NCBI GenBank assembly: GCA_964545315.1
Contig: CAZJGI010000035.1
Coordinates: 1 to 33,572, forward strand
Direction: 5' to 3'
DNA from: JAAYJR01 sp964545315
Lineage (GTDB): Bacteria > Bacteroidota > Bacteroidia > Bacteroidales > Prolixibacteraceae
Length of the DNA stretch: 33,572 bases
Of the stretch, positions 25,979 to 33,572 are shown in pieces. Positions within the stretch are counted from its first letter, which is position 1. Every line of letters begins with the position of its first letter. The translations under genes were made by a program, and so were the position numbers. The notes beneath the pieces were generated by a model, which saw nothing but the letters and a program-made list of their open reading frames with translations, was not told where the DNA came from and did no database searches.

Positions 25979-28306
25979 CTATCCAATAATCTTAAGTTTT
26001 GCAAATTTGAGTAATAACTGTTTATTACCGGCATTGTGAAAGAACACAAAAGCTTTTTTATCAGGAGGAGTTCCTTCAACCTTCAGTACCTTGCCGGTAC
26101 CAAATCTTTGATGCATAACAGTCATCCCCTGTACTATATTTTCCGGATCATCACCAATAAACTCCTCTTCGTCCTGAGCCGACCTGTTATTTGTATTTAT
26201 TTTATTAATAAGAACATCTCTACGAAAGGGTTTCGGAATAGTATAGTCTCTTTCTGTCTGATTTTTTTCATATGTTCCGGGCTTATTATAATTATCATTA
26301 TAACTTTTCTCATCCGGCTTCATCTTTGTAATGGAATTATATCCATCCAAATAATGGTTGTCCACTTCAGTTAGGAATCGGCTTGGATTACAAAAATCCA
26401 GTTTTCCCCAGCGATATCTTTGACTTGCAAAGCTAAGCCAGGCATTCTCTTTTGCACGGGTTAAGGCAACATAAAACAATCTGCGTTCCTCTTCAATTGC
26501 TTCAGGTGTTCTTTTCTCATGTGCCTGCGCTGAAGGGAATAAATTTTCTTCGAGCCCGACTACAAATACATTCTTAAACTCTAATCCCTTTGCAGAATGG
26601 ACAGTCATAAGAGTAACCTTATCCCTGTCCTCATCCTTTTCCATGTCCTGATCTGTTAAAAGAGATACCTCTTCAAGAAAATCAGCAAGTTTATCAGACC
26701 TTCCCTCTTCCCTGGCATTGAGACTAAATTCCCTGATGCCATTTAATAATTCCTGAATATTATCTATCCGACTTACACCCTCTGGTGATTTATCATTACC
26801 AAGCTCTTTAAGAATACCTGTTGACTCGGCAATGGTCCTTGCTGCTTCATAAGAATCTTTCTCATTAACAAGTTGGGTAAATCCTTGTATCATTTCAAAA
26901 AAACTTACTATTTTGAGGATAGTACCCTTATTTAATTCTGCATTATTTTGTCCGGGAAGTTGTTCAATAATCTTCCATATAGAAGTTTCCTCAGCAACAG
27001 CAACATTCTCCAGTTTTGTGAGTGTGGTTTGTCCTATTCCCCTGGCGGGAAAATTAATTATTCTTTTAAGGGCTTCATTGTCCCATGGATTAATAATTAT
27101 CCTGAAATATGCTATTAAATCTTTTATCTCTTTTCGCTGATAAAAACTTAACCCTCCATAGATTTTATAAGGAATATTTCTTTTTCGAAGAGCTTCTTCG
27201 AAAATTCTTGATTGTGCATTAGTACGATACAAAATAGCATAATCTAAATTTTTATAATGATCACGTAATTGAGTCTCGACAATCTCCTGTGTGACTAAAA
27301 AACCTTCTTCATTATCAGTCAATGCAGAAATAACCTTTATCAACCCGCCTGTTTCCTTTTCAGAAAAAACCTTTTTAGGAATTTGCCTCTTATTTTTTGC
27401 TATAACACTGTTTGCAGCATTTACTATCGTTCTTGTGGACCTGTAATTTTGTTCCAGTTTAAAAATTCTGTGGTTTGGGTAATCAGATTGAAAACTGAGT
27501 ATATTTTCGATCCGTGCCCCTCTGAAAGAATATATACTTTGTGCATCATCCCCCACCACACAAATATTTTTATGTCTGTCAGCAAGTTTTTTAACTATCA
27601 GGTACTGTGCAAAATTAGTATCCTGGTACTCATCCACCAGCAGATAGCTGTAATGTTTTTGATACTTCTCCAATACTACAGGATGATCCCGAAAAAGAAT
27701 ATTTGTTTTTAATAAAAGATCATCAAAATCCATAGCTCCTGACAAAAAACACCGTTTGGCATATTCACGATATATTTCGGAGATCAAAGGCATTTGCATT
27801 CTCTGATCTATATTTTTAATCTCTGAGCTTTGGGCGTACAAGGCAGGTGTTACTAAATTATTTTTCGCAATGGATATCCTGGATGCCACCACTCCGGGTT
27901 TATAAATCTTTTCGTCAAGTTTAAAGTTCTTTATTACAGTCTTTATAAGATTCTTACTGTCAGCCGCATCAAAAATTGTATAATTAGCCGGATATCCTGT
28001 CATTTCATGTTCTATCCGCAGGATTCGGGCAAAAACAGAATGAAATGTCCCCATCCACAGATAACGCGAAATATTTTCTCCAACTACTCCGGCTATCCTC
28101 TCTTTCATCTCCCTGGCTGCTTTATTTGTAAAAGTCAGCGCTAATATTGAACCCGGACGGACACCATTTTTTAATAAATGTGCAATTCTGTAAGTTAAAA
28201 CCCTGGTTTTCCCTGAACCGGCACCTGCAATTACCAATGCAGGCCCATCAGTATTAACAACTGCCTCATACTGGGCTTTATTTAAATCAGTCAAATAATC
28301 AAACAC
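25979..28306 (-). CDS. pcrA: ATP-dependent DNA helicase PcrA/UvrD
   Basis: 775-residue superfamily 1 helicase from a GTG start at 28306. The Q-motif L-N-K-A-Q-Y-E-A-V is at 8-16, Walker A G-A-G-S-G-K-T at 28-34, and motif Ia L-A-L-T-F-T-N-K-A-A. Motif II is L-L-V-D-E-Y-Q-D-T-N, motif III V-V-G-D-D-A-Q-S-I-Y, motif V T-V-H-S-A-K-G-L-E-F, and motif VI F-Y-V-A-L-T-R-A. The last ~50 residues form the PcrA-type Tudor-like domain (V-M-H-Q-R-F-G-T-G-K-V), which contacts RNA polymerase. It unwinds DNA 3'-5' in nucleotide-excision and mismatch repair and clears replication blocks. It is first in a long minus-strand series but is followed by its own intergenic promoter candidate. Confidence 0.96.
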   Translation of the reverse strand: MFDYLTDLNKAQYEAVVNTDGPALVIAGAGSGKTRVLTYRIAHLLKNGVRPGSILALTFTNKAAREMKERIAGVVGENISRYLWMGTFHSVFARILRIEHEMTGYPANYTIFDAADSKNLIKTVIKNFKLDEKIYKPGVVASRISIAKNNLVTPALYAQSSEIKNIDQRMQMPLISEIYREYAKRCFLSGAMDFDDLLLKTNILFRDHPVVLEKYQKHYSYLLVDEYQDTNFAQYLIVKKLADRHKNICVVGDDAQSIYSFRGARIENILSFQSDYPNHRIFKLEQNYRSTRTIVNAANSVIAKNKRQIPKKVFSEKETGGLIKVISALTDNEEGFLVTQEIVETQLRDHYKNLDYAILYRTNAQSRIFEEALRKRNIPYKIYGGLSFYQRKEIKDLIAYFRIIINPWDNEALKRIINFPARGIGQTTLTKLENVAVAEETSIWKIIEQLPGQNNAELNKGTILKIVSFFEMIQGFTQLVNEKDSYEAARTIAESTGILKELGNDKSPEGVSRIDNIQELLNGIREFSLNAREEGRSDKLADFLEEVSLLTDQDMEKDEDRDKVTLMTVHSAKGLEFKNVFVVGLEENLFPSAQAHEKRTPEAIEEERRLFYVALTRAKENAWLSFASQRYRWGKLDFCNPSRFLTEVDNHYLDGYNSITKMKPDEKSYNDNYNKPGTYEKNQTERDYTIPKPFRRDVLINKINTNNRSAQDEEEFIGDDPENIVQGMTVMHQRFGTGKVLKVEGTPPDKKAFVFFHNAGNKQLLLKFAKLKIIG

Positions 28307-28332
28307 TATAAAATATTTTCATATTGAATTAA

Positions 28333-28369
28333 CAAAAATAGAAGATGTTTAACAGATAACATCTTTTTT
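28333..28369 (-). promoter_or_regulatory. Palindrome and -7 box upstream of pcrA/uvrD
   Basis: AAGATGTT (28342-28349) and AACATCTT (28358-28365) are perfect inverted repeats with an eight-base loop. Directly downstream on the minus strand is TATTTTTG (28340-28333), an exact TAnnTTTG box, 27 bases before the pcrA start. The palindrome covers the -33/spacer region and could be an operator. Read on the plus strand it is followed by TTTT and looks like a small terminator, but no plus-strand gene ends here. Confidence 0.4.
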
Positions 28370-28444
28370 AGCATGCCATTTATTAACAAACTATATACCT
28401 GTAAAATCTGAAATAATATTTAGCTGACCATTTTATTGAACTTA

Positions 28445-28452
28445 TAAATTTG
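28445..28452 (+). promoter_or_regulatory. Candidate -7 box for the T9SS-sorted protein
   Basis: TAAATTTG is an exact TAnnTTTG match, 75 bases before ATG 28528. A poor -33 candidate (TTAG, ending at 28423) lies 21 bases upstream. The region is the divergent gap between pcrA and the surface-protein gene. Confidence 0.35.
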
Positions 28453-28527
28453 AATTTTCAGGGATATTAAAACAATTAAATAAAAATTATACGTTAATAT
28501 TGTAGCGTAAAGATAGAATTGGAATGT

Positions 28528-29826
28528 ATGAAGAAGAAGCCAGGTTTTATATATCTTATTATTATTATTTGTTTACTTACAGACATTTTGCCTGCCAGTG
28601 CCCAGCTAACTGCTCCAGGGTCTTCTGCCTCTGTTGAAACACAATACCCTTTGTTTCCGGAGACTGATAACATATTTATTTTCTGCGCTCCTGATTCAAC
28701 TTCTGAAGCAGGAGTCTTACAGGCAAATACCACTCTGCAGGGCACAAAAACTTTTCTCTGGGAAAAATACAACAGCGAGACTGCAACTTTCGATGCTTAT
28801 TATTCAGAAAGCACTGACTTGCTTGAATCAACAATTACAGGACTTTCAGATGGCTGCTATCGTGTTTCTATAACTCTTGGTACAACCAATGAAATTTATC
28901 GCGGATGGATTTTCAATAACTATAATTCTTCAAATGCAAGGATTTCAAATTCAAATTGTGAATCTTTCATGCTGCAAGGCTCAGTATCTCCTGATCCTGT
29001 CATTTATCATGACCTGTCCGACAACTCAGAAATTATGCTGGATAGAGGAATCAAAACAGAATGGAAGGAAGGGGAAGTTATAATCGGGTCATTGTCAACC
29101 ATTCAATTATATGACCTGCCAACTGATGATACAGAGTATACTTTCAGGGTATATGACCGTTTTGGGTGTGAAACCAATACGATAGTTCAATACATGGCTG
29201 TAACTACGGTTGCCGGTTTTACAGCAGAACCGGTCACGGGTGAGGCTCCTCTTACAGTCAATTTCTCCAATCAATCTATAAACGGGGATCAATATATTTG
29301 GTATTTTTACCGGAACCTTGATGACATAAAAAAGGAAACCGAAAATAACCAGGGGCCTGTAGACAGTATAATGGTTGTTGCTTATGATCAGAATCCTGTT
29401 TATACTTATGAAAATTCCGGCACCTATATTGTAAAGCTGGTTTCATTAAATATATCAGACTCACTTACCTGTTCTGATACAGCATACATAACAGATAATA
29501 TAATTGTTGATACTTCATTTGTAGCAGTGCCAAATGTCTTCACTCCTAACGGTGACGGCACCAACGACCTCTTTGTTGTTAAATTCTGGTCAGCCCAAAG
29601 TATAAAAATTGAAATTTTCAACCGTTGGGGAAAAAGGCTCCATTACTGGGAGAGTGATGATGTCAGGGGATTTAAGGATACTTACACCGCAACCGTTTGG
29701 GATGGTCGTGTTGGTGGACGTTATGCCAGCCCCGGGGTATATTACTATGTTATTGAAGGAAGAGGCAGAGATGATAAAAAGCTGAAGACAAGGGGATTCT
29801 TCCACCTTTTCCGGGATAAAGATTAA
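28528..29826 (+). CDS. Surface protein with PKD domain and type-B T9SS sorting domain (gliding motility-associated C-terminal)
   Basis: 432 residues from ATG 28528; TTG three codons upstream is less likely. A signal peptide covers about residues 1-26 (hydrophobic I-I-I-I-C-L-L, then A-S-A-Q). A beta-rich region of no recognised family occupies 30-230. A PKD-like domain follows at about 231-325 (F-T-A-E-P-V-T-G-E-A-P-L-T-V-N-F-S-N, ending Y-T-Y-E-N-S-G-T-Y). The last ~90 residues are the CHU_C/gliding-associated domain: V-P-N-V-F-T-P-N-G-D-G-T-N-D, I-F-N-R-W-G, W-D-G-R, and a Y-Y-Y-V-I-E strand. Such type-B domains target proteins for export by the type IX secretion system, so this protein is probably released or displayed on the cell surface. 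No catalytic motif is visible. It is convergent with the agmatinase-family gene. Confidence 0.9.
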   Translation: MKKKPGFIYLIIIICLLTDILPASAQLTAPGSSASVETQYPLFPETDNIFIFCAPDSTSEAGVLQANTTLQGTKTFLWEKYNSETATFDAYYSESTDLLESTITGLSDGCYRVSITLGTTNEIYRGWIFNNYNSSNARISNSNCESFMLQGSVSPDPVIYHDLSDNSEIMLDRGIKTEWKEGEVIIGSLSTIQLYDLPTDDTEYTFRVYDRFGCETNTIVQYMAVTTVAGFTAEPVTGEAPLTVNFSNQSINGDQYIWYFYRNLDDIKKETENNQGPVDSIMVVAYDQNPVYTYENSGTYIVKLVSLNISDSLTCSDTAYITDNIIVDTSFVAVPNVFTPNGDGTNDLFVVKFWSAQSIKIEIFNRWGKRLHYWESDDVRGFKDTYTATVWDGRVGGRYASPGVYYYVIEGRGRDDKKLKTRGFFHLFRDKD

Positions 29827-29839
29827 ATATCTTTAATGC

Positions 29840-30883
29840 TTAAATCAAACCCTGCGATACTCCGGCAAGATTACATATTTTATAAATAATTCTGGCAGAA
29901 ACATTAGCATCCCATTCATTATTCCCTGTTTCACAAACATCAAAACCAATTATTTTTTTACCGGATTTCAAAATATTTTTCAGAAAATGTACCAGTTGCG
30001 GGAAATCTAAACCTCCCGGCACAGGGGTACCGGTATTTGGACAAAGTTTAGGATCAAGGCCGTCAACATCAATGCTCAGGTAAACATACTCTGGTAATTG
30101 TCCGGTGATTATTTCACATTGCTCATTCCATGACATTCCATTGTAATAATTATCTTTTAACTGATAATCAAAAAAAACTGACACGCGTTCCTTCTCAGAG
30201 CAGGCGAAATTTATTTCCTCTTCACAATAATCCCTGATACCAACCTGTACAAGTTTTGATACAGCCCTTTCCTGAAGTATATTATAAAACGCAGAGGCAT
30301 GAGAAAAAGTGAATCCCTGATATTTTTTACGCATATCCATATGAGCATCAACTTGTAAAATTCCAAAACTTTTGTACTTGTCAGCCAAAGCCTTAACCAG
30401 ACCTAAAGATACACTGTGGTCTCCACCGACTATACCGCAAATTTTGCCAGCCCGGACTACACTCAGTGATTCATTGAAAACCCAGGAATTCAATTCAGCA
30501 CAATGATTATCGATATATTCAGGAACATCAAATTCTTCAGCCCCCTTCTTATTGCCTTTTTCCAGCATCTCAATATATGAAATGGCCTTTCCCCTCAGGT
30601 CATATCTTCGGTTTAATATAGATTGTTCAGCTGGCCTCATGAATATTCCCAGCTTCCAGGCATCCGGTACGTCATTATCAAACAGGTCCAGCTGGACAGA
30701 AGCGTCAAGTATAGCCTTCGGGGCCAAAGCAGTACCGTCATGATATGATACTGTTACATCCCATGGAACAGGAATTAAAATTACCTTTGCAGATTCACCG
30801 GTAAAAGGCAGGCCAATAAAATTACCGTTTCTTAAACCGGTACCATCAGGATTAAAATCGATGTAATGTTCTGTTTTGTTCAT
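29840..30883 (-). CDS. speB: Agmatinase-family ureohydrolase
   Basis: 347 residues of the arginase/agmatinase/formiminoglutamase fold. The two-manganese site is intact: G-G-D-H-S at 153-157, D-A-H-M-D at 179-183, and S-I-D-V-D-G-L-D-P at 270-278. Residues about 70-145 form an insertion relative to E. coli SpeB (306 residues). An arginase or formiminoglutamase activity cannot be excluded from sequence. Agmatinase is favoured because the gene is divergent from two carboxyspermidine-pathway genes; it would make putrescine plus urea from agmatine. Arginine decarboxylase, which makes agmatine, is not in the window. Confidence 0.85.
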   Translation of the reverse strand: MNKTEHYIDFNPDGTGLRNGNFIGLPFTGESAKVILIPVPWDVTVSYHDGTALAPKAILDASVQLDLFDNDVPDAWKLGIFMRPAEQSILNRRYDLRGKAISYIEMLEKGNKKGAEEFDVPEYIDNHCAELNSWVFNESLSVVRAGKICGIVGGDHSVSLGLVKALADKYKSFGILQVDAHMDMRKKYQGFTFSHASAFYNILQERAVSKLVQVGIRDYCEEEINFACSEKERVSVFFDYQLKDNYYNGMSWNEQCEIITGQLPEYVYLSIDVDGLDPKLCPNTGTPVPGGLDFPQLVHFLKNILKSGKKIIGFDVCETGNNEWDANVSARIIYKICNLAGVSQGLI

Positions 30884-30953
30884 TAAAAAATGTTTATATT
30901 CACTTGATTTTACAGAATCAGGTTTGTATACGAAATTATACTATTTTATAAAC

Positions 30954-30961
30954 CAAAGCTA
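30954..30961 (-). promoter_or_regulatory. Candidate -7 box for the agmatinase-family gene
   Basis: Minus-strand TAGCTTTG is an exact TAnnTTTG match, 70 bases before ATG 30883, in the 101-bp region shared with the divergent carboxyspermidine synthase gene. No clear -33 element is seen. Confidence 0.35.
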
Positions 30962-30984
30962 AAAATTAGTAAACAATTATAATC

Positions 30985-32178
30985 ATGAGTAAAGTAATAA
31001 TTATTGGAGCAGGAGGAGTTGGCCGCGTTGTGGCAGCCAAATGTGCCGGTAATCCGGAGGTTTTTTCTGAAATTCTTCTTGCAAGTCGCACTAAATCCAA
31101 ATGTGATAAAATTGCACAGGAGGTGGGTAAAGGACGCATCATGACTGCACAGGTAAATGCTGATAATGTGTCAGAAGTAGTTAACCTTATCAATGGGTTC
31201 AAGCCAGATTTAGTTATTAACGTTGCATTGCCATACCAGGATCTTCCCATCATGGATGCCTGTCTTGAAACGGGGGTCAACTATCTTGATACAGCCAATT
31301 ATGAGCCAAAAGACGAAGCTAAATTTGAATATAGCTGGCAATGGGCATATAATGAAAGATTTAAATCAAAAGGCATAACCGGGATACTGGGTTGTGGATT
31401 TGATCCGGGAGTAACAAGCATCTATACCGCTTATGCAGCCAGGCATCACTTTGATGAAATAAATTATCTTGATATTGTTGATTGTAATGCAGGAGACCAT
31501 GGGAAACCATTCGCAACAAATTTCAATCCGGAAATAAATATTCGTGAGATCACGCAAAAAGGTAAATTCTGGGAGAACGGACAATGGATTGAAACAGAAC
31601 CTCATGAAATAAAAAAAGTTCTTAATTATCCAAATATTGGTCCTCGTGATTCCTATCTGATTTTTCACGAAGAGCTGGAATCACTGGTAAAAAATTTCCC
31701 AACTCTTAGAAGGGCCCGCTTCTGGATGACTTTCGGGCAGGAGTATCTTACCCATCTGCGTGTAATCCAAAATATTGGAATGGCACGTATCGATCCTGTC
31801 AAATACAAAGGTGTAGATGTCATCCCGCTTGAATTTCTTAAATATGTACTACCCGATCCCGGAGATCTGGGGAAAAACTATGTTGGTGAAACATCAATAG
31901 GCTGCCGTATAAAAGGCACAAAAGACGGCAAAGAACAAACATACTATGTATGGAATAACTGCAGCCACCAAAAAGCTTTTGAAGAGACAGGCACACAGGC
32001 TGTTTCATACACAACCGGGGTTCCTGCCATGCTTGGTGCAATGATGTTGCTGACAGGAAAATGGACAGGTAAAGGTGTATTCAATGTCGAACAATTCGAT
32101 CCTGATCCTTTCATGGAAAAAATAGGGGAACATGGCCTCCCATGGAATGAAAAATTCAACATCGACCTGGAATTATAA
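30985..32178 (+). CDS. Carboxy(nor)spermidine synthase (saccharopine dehydrogenase family)
   Basis: 397 residues. The N-terminal Rossmann motif is G-A-G-G-V-G at 8-13. The C-terminal domain follows the saccharopine dehydrogenase-like fold, with G-I-L-G-C-G-F-D-P-G-V-T and V-D-C-N-A-G-D-H-G motifs typical of carboxynorspermidine/carboxyspermidine dehydrogenase (CASDH). The enzyme condenses putrescine (or diaminopropane) with aspartate semialdehyde using NADPH, giving carboxyspermidine (or carboxynorspermidine). Its partner decarboxylase follows directly, which separates it from true lysine-pathway saccharopine dehydrogenases. ATG 30985 gives the expected N-terminus. Confidence 0.93.
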   Translation: MSKVIIIGAGGVGRVVAAKCAGNPEVFSEILLASRTKSKCDKIAQEVGKGRIMTAQVNADNVSEVVNLINGFKPDLVINVALPYQDLPIMDACLETGVNYLDTANYEPKDEAKFEYSWQWAYNERFKSKGITGILGCGFDPGVTSIYTAYAARHHFDEINYLDIVDCNAGDHGKPFATNFNPEINIREITQKGKFWENGQWIETEPHEIKKVLNYPNIGPRDSYLIFHEELESLVKNFPTLRRARFWMTFGQEYLTHLRVIQNIGMARIDPVKYKGVDVIPLEFLKYVLPDPGDLGKNYVGETSIGCRIKGTKDGKEQTYYVWNNCSHQKAFEETGTQAVSYTTGVPAMLGAMMLLTGKWTGKGVFNVEQFDPDPFMEKIGEHGLPWNEKFNIDLEL

Positions 32179-32188
32179 TTCAAACATT

Positions 32189-32231
32189 AAGCACAGGATA
32201 TACAAATAATTAAACCCTGTATCCTGTGCTT
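32189..32231 (+). terminator. Intercistronic 12-bp hairpin between carboxyspermidine synthase and decarboxylase
   Basis: AAGCACAGGATA (32189-32200) and TATCCTGTGCTT (32220-32231) are exact complements with a 19-base loop, followed by TATAATAAG. The T-run is weak, so it may be an inefficient terminator, an mRNA-processing site or a 5'-UTR structure for nspC, whose TTG start is 18 bases downstream. Confidence 0.55.
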
Positions 32232-32248
32232 TATAATAAGATAATAAA

Positions 32249-33385
32249 TTGAACTACTCAGAAATTCCTTCACCGGCATTCGTTTTGGATGAAAAATTGT
32301 TTATTAAGAACCTGCAATTGATTAATCGAATACAAAATGAAGCAGGCATTAAAATTATTCTGGCATTTAAAGGCTTTGCCATGTGGAGCGTTTTTCCTTT
32401 GGTGCGCAGGTATATTGACGGGGCAGCTGCGAGTTCACTTAATGAGGCCAGACTATCTTTTGAAGAGATGAAAACACGGGCACATGTGTTCTCTCCCGTA
32501 TATCCGGAGAATGAATTTGAAGAGTTACTTAAATATTCAAGCCATATTGTATTTAATTCATTCTACCAGTACGAAAAATTTTTCAAGATAACTCAAATCC
32601 AAAATCATAAAATATCATGTGGCATCAGGGTAAATCCTGAATTTTCAGATGTAAAAACAGAATTATATAATCCCGGTGCTGCAGGTTCAAGGCTTGGTGT
32701 GGGAAGTAATGAATTCCCTGACACGCTTCCTGAAGGCATCGAAGGCATCCACTTTCATGTTTTATGTGAATCTGATTCTTATAGCCTTGCTAAAGTTCTT
32801 TCGCACCTGGAAAATAAATTCGGTAAATATTTGCATAAGGTCAAATGGGTGAATATGGGAGGCGGCCATCTGATGACCCGTAAAGGATATGATCATCAGC
32901 ATCTTATCAATATTCTAAAACAATTCAGGGAAAAGTATAATGTCAATATTATTCTTGAACCTGGCAGCGCATTTGTATGGGATACAGGAGTTCTTGTATC
33001 CACAATACAGGATATCGTTGAACATAAAGGAATTAAAACGGCAATTCTGGATGTATCATTTACTGCTCATATGCCTGACACTCTGGAAATGCCTTATCGT
33101 CCGGCTGTTGAAGGAGCTAAAGAACCAGATCAGGACAGCAAACATCTTTACAGGCTGGGAGGGATCAGCTGTCTTGCAGGAGATTTTATGGAAGTTTACG
33201 ACTTCGGAACCGAGCTGCACCCGGGGGACAAGGTAATTTTTAAAGATATGATACACTATACAATGGTAAAAACCACTATGTTCAACGGTGTCAACCACCC
33301 GGCAATCGCTGTCTGGACAACAGACAACCGGTTGCGTATAGTGCGCAAATTTAACTATGAAGATTTTAAAGGGAGATTGTCATGA
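32249..33385 (+). CDS. nspC: Carboxynorspermidine/carboxyspermidine decarboxylase
   Basis: 378-residue PLP-dependent decarboxylase of the alanine-racemase fold (group IV, DAP decarboxylase-like). The PLP lysine is Lys41 in I-L-A-F-K-G-F-A-M-W. G-G-G-H and E-P-G-S-A-F motifs bind the cofactor phosphate, and the late active-site I-S-C-L-A-G-D-F motif is present. It makes spermidine (or norspermidine) and CO2. The frame is closed by a TAA at 32237-32239, so TTG 32249 is the only usable start, which suggests weak translation. A hairpin lies between it and the upstream synthase gene. Confidence 0.94.
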   Translation: MNYSEIPSPAFVLDEKLFIKNLQLINRIQNEAGIKIILAFKGFAMWSVFPLVRRYIDGAAASSLNEARLSFEEMKTRAHVFSPVYPENEFEELLKYSSHIVFNSFYQYEKFFKITQIQNHKISCGIRVNPEFSDVKTELYNPGAAGSRLGVGSNEFPDTLPEGIEGIHFHVLCESDSYSLAKVLSHLENKFGKYLHKVKWVNMGGGHLMTRKGYDHQHLINILKQFREKYNVNIILEPGSAFVWDTGVLVSTIQDIVEHKGIKTAILDVSFTAHMPDTLEMPYRPAVEGAKEPDQDSKHLYRLGGISCLAGDFMEVYDFGTELHPGDKVIFKDMIHYTMVKTTMFNGVNHPAIAVWTTDNRLRIVRKFNYEDFKGRLS

Positions 33386-33430
33386 ATTTTCACCCGCTAA
33401 TAAATAAAACAAGTATAACCGGCAAGGGTT

Positions 33431-33464
33431 ACCGGAGATATCAACAATTGTTAATATCCCCGGT
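33431..33464. terminator. Long hairpin downstream of nspC
   Basis: ACCGGAGATAT (33431-33441) pairs with ATATCCCCGGT (33454-33464) with a single A-C mismatch. The interior AACAATTGTT extends the stem by three further pairs around an AATT loop. There is no T-run, so it is either a weak terminator or an mRNA-stabilising or REP-like structure. Confidence 0.4.
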
Positions 33465-33496
33465 TGAAATATGGTGAATACAAAACCGGATAAAAA

Positions 33497-33528
33497 CTTG
33501 ACAACCATTTGTTTTAATACTATATTTG
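33497..33528 (+). promoter_or_regulatory. Candidate outward-facing promoter at right edge
   Basis: CTTG (33497-33500), 20 bases, then TATATTTG (33521-33528). This is a good match to the Bacteroidota -33/-7 layout with one -33 mismatch. It points out of the window, toward an ATG at 33539. Confidence 0.45.
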
Positions 33529-33538
33529 ATGATACCAG

Positions 33539-33572
33539 ATGAGCCATAAAAGGCAGTTCCAAAAATGTGGAA
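33539..33572 (+). CDS. Possible start of the next gene (truncated by window edge)
   Basis: ATG 33539 opens a frame reading M-S-H-K-R-Q-F-Q-K-C-G to the window end. It lies ten bases after an exact TAnnTTTG box with a -33 candidate, which is the main support. Eleven codons are too few to identify the product, and the frame may be chance. Confidence 0.25.
   Translation, partial: MSHKRQFQKCG

Noticed and set aside
33382..33477. 31-codon frame overlapping the nspC stop (ATGA)
   Set aside because: It is short, has no family resemblance and overlaps a hairpin. The ATGA overlap alone is weak evidence.
33380..33562. 60-codon minus-strand frame at the right edge
   Set aside because: It overlaps the nspC end and a hairpin, and no recognisable motif is seen.

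Overview
The window looks like a chromosomal segment from a member of the Bacteroidota, most likely an uncultured Bacteroidales-type lineage. The support is AT-rich DNA without clear Shine-Dalgarno sequences, several TAnnTTTG-type -7 promoter boxes, DUF4290 and DUF4251 proteins, a gliding-motility/type IX secretion C-terminal sorting domain, a Bacteroidota-style TamB, and an alternative (carboxyspermidine) polyamine pathway. A run of exactly 100 N (8317-8416) shows this is a scaffolded draft assembly. No tRNA, rRNA, CRISPR array, phage or intact insertion sequence was seen.

Layout. 1-2218 (minus): the N-terminal 739 codons of a large secreted TPR-like repeat protein that runs off the left edge. 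2482-7094 (plus): NhaC-type antiporter, RecG helicase and an aldo/keto reductase. 7095-7348: a convergent gap with two related palindromes between near-identical direct repeats. 7349-8194 (minus): endonuclease IV. 8317-8773: assembly gap and the end of a DUF4251 protein. 8791-9828 (minus): TsaD. 9982-15296 (plus): TamB followed two bases later by a Tat-exported aldo/keto reductase.

15297-21445 (plus) is an amino-acid block: an untranslated leader with a 14-codon peptide (His-His-Gly-His), a Rho-independent terminator and a mutually exclusive antiterminator, then hisD-hisC-hisB-purU-hisH and argB. This reads as a ribosome-mediated histidine attenuator. The operon lacks hisG, hisA, hisF and hisIE, and has a 10-formyl-THF deformylase inserted before hisH.

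21497-28306 (minus) holds a housekeeping series: PcrA/UvrD helicase, DUF4290 protein, MurA (with Asp in place of the fosfomycin-target Cys), a TlpA-type thioredoxin, GrpE and DnaJ. Between tlpA and grpE lies a three-arm inverted-repeat element. 28528-29826 (plus) encodes a PKD-containing cell-surface protein with a type-B T9SS sorting domain. 29840-33385 is a polyamine cluster: an agmatinase-family ureohydrolase (minus) divergent from carboxy(nor)spermidine synthase and decarboxylase (plus). They would take agmatine to putrescine and on to spermidine. An outward-facing promoter and a possible next start codon sit at the right edge.

Most genes are ordinary core functions. The most notable signals are the histidine attenuator with its rearranged operon, the missing canonical start codon of TamB, the recently duplicated GC-rich segment in the TPR-like gene, and the palindromic elements at 7167-7296 and 23341-23399. 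All product calls come from reading translated sequence and recalled family motifs; no database search was run.
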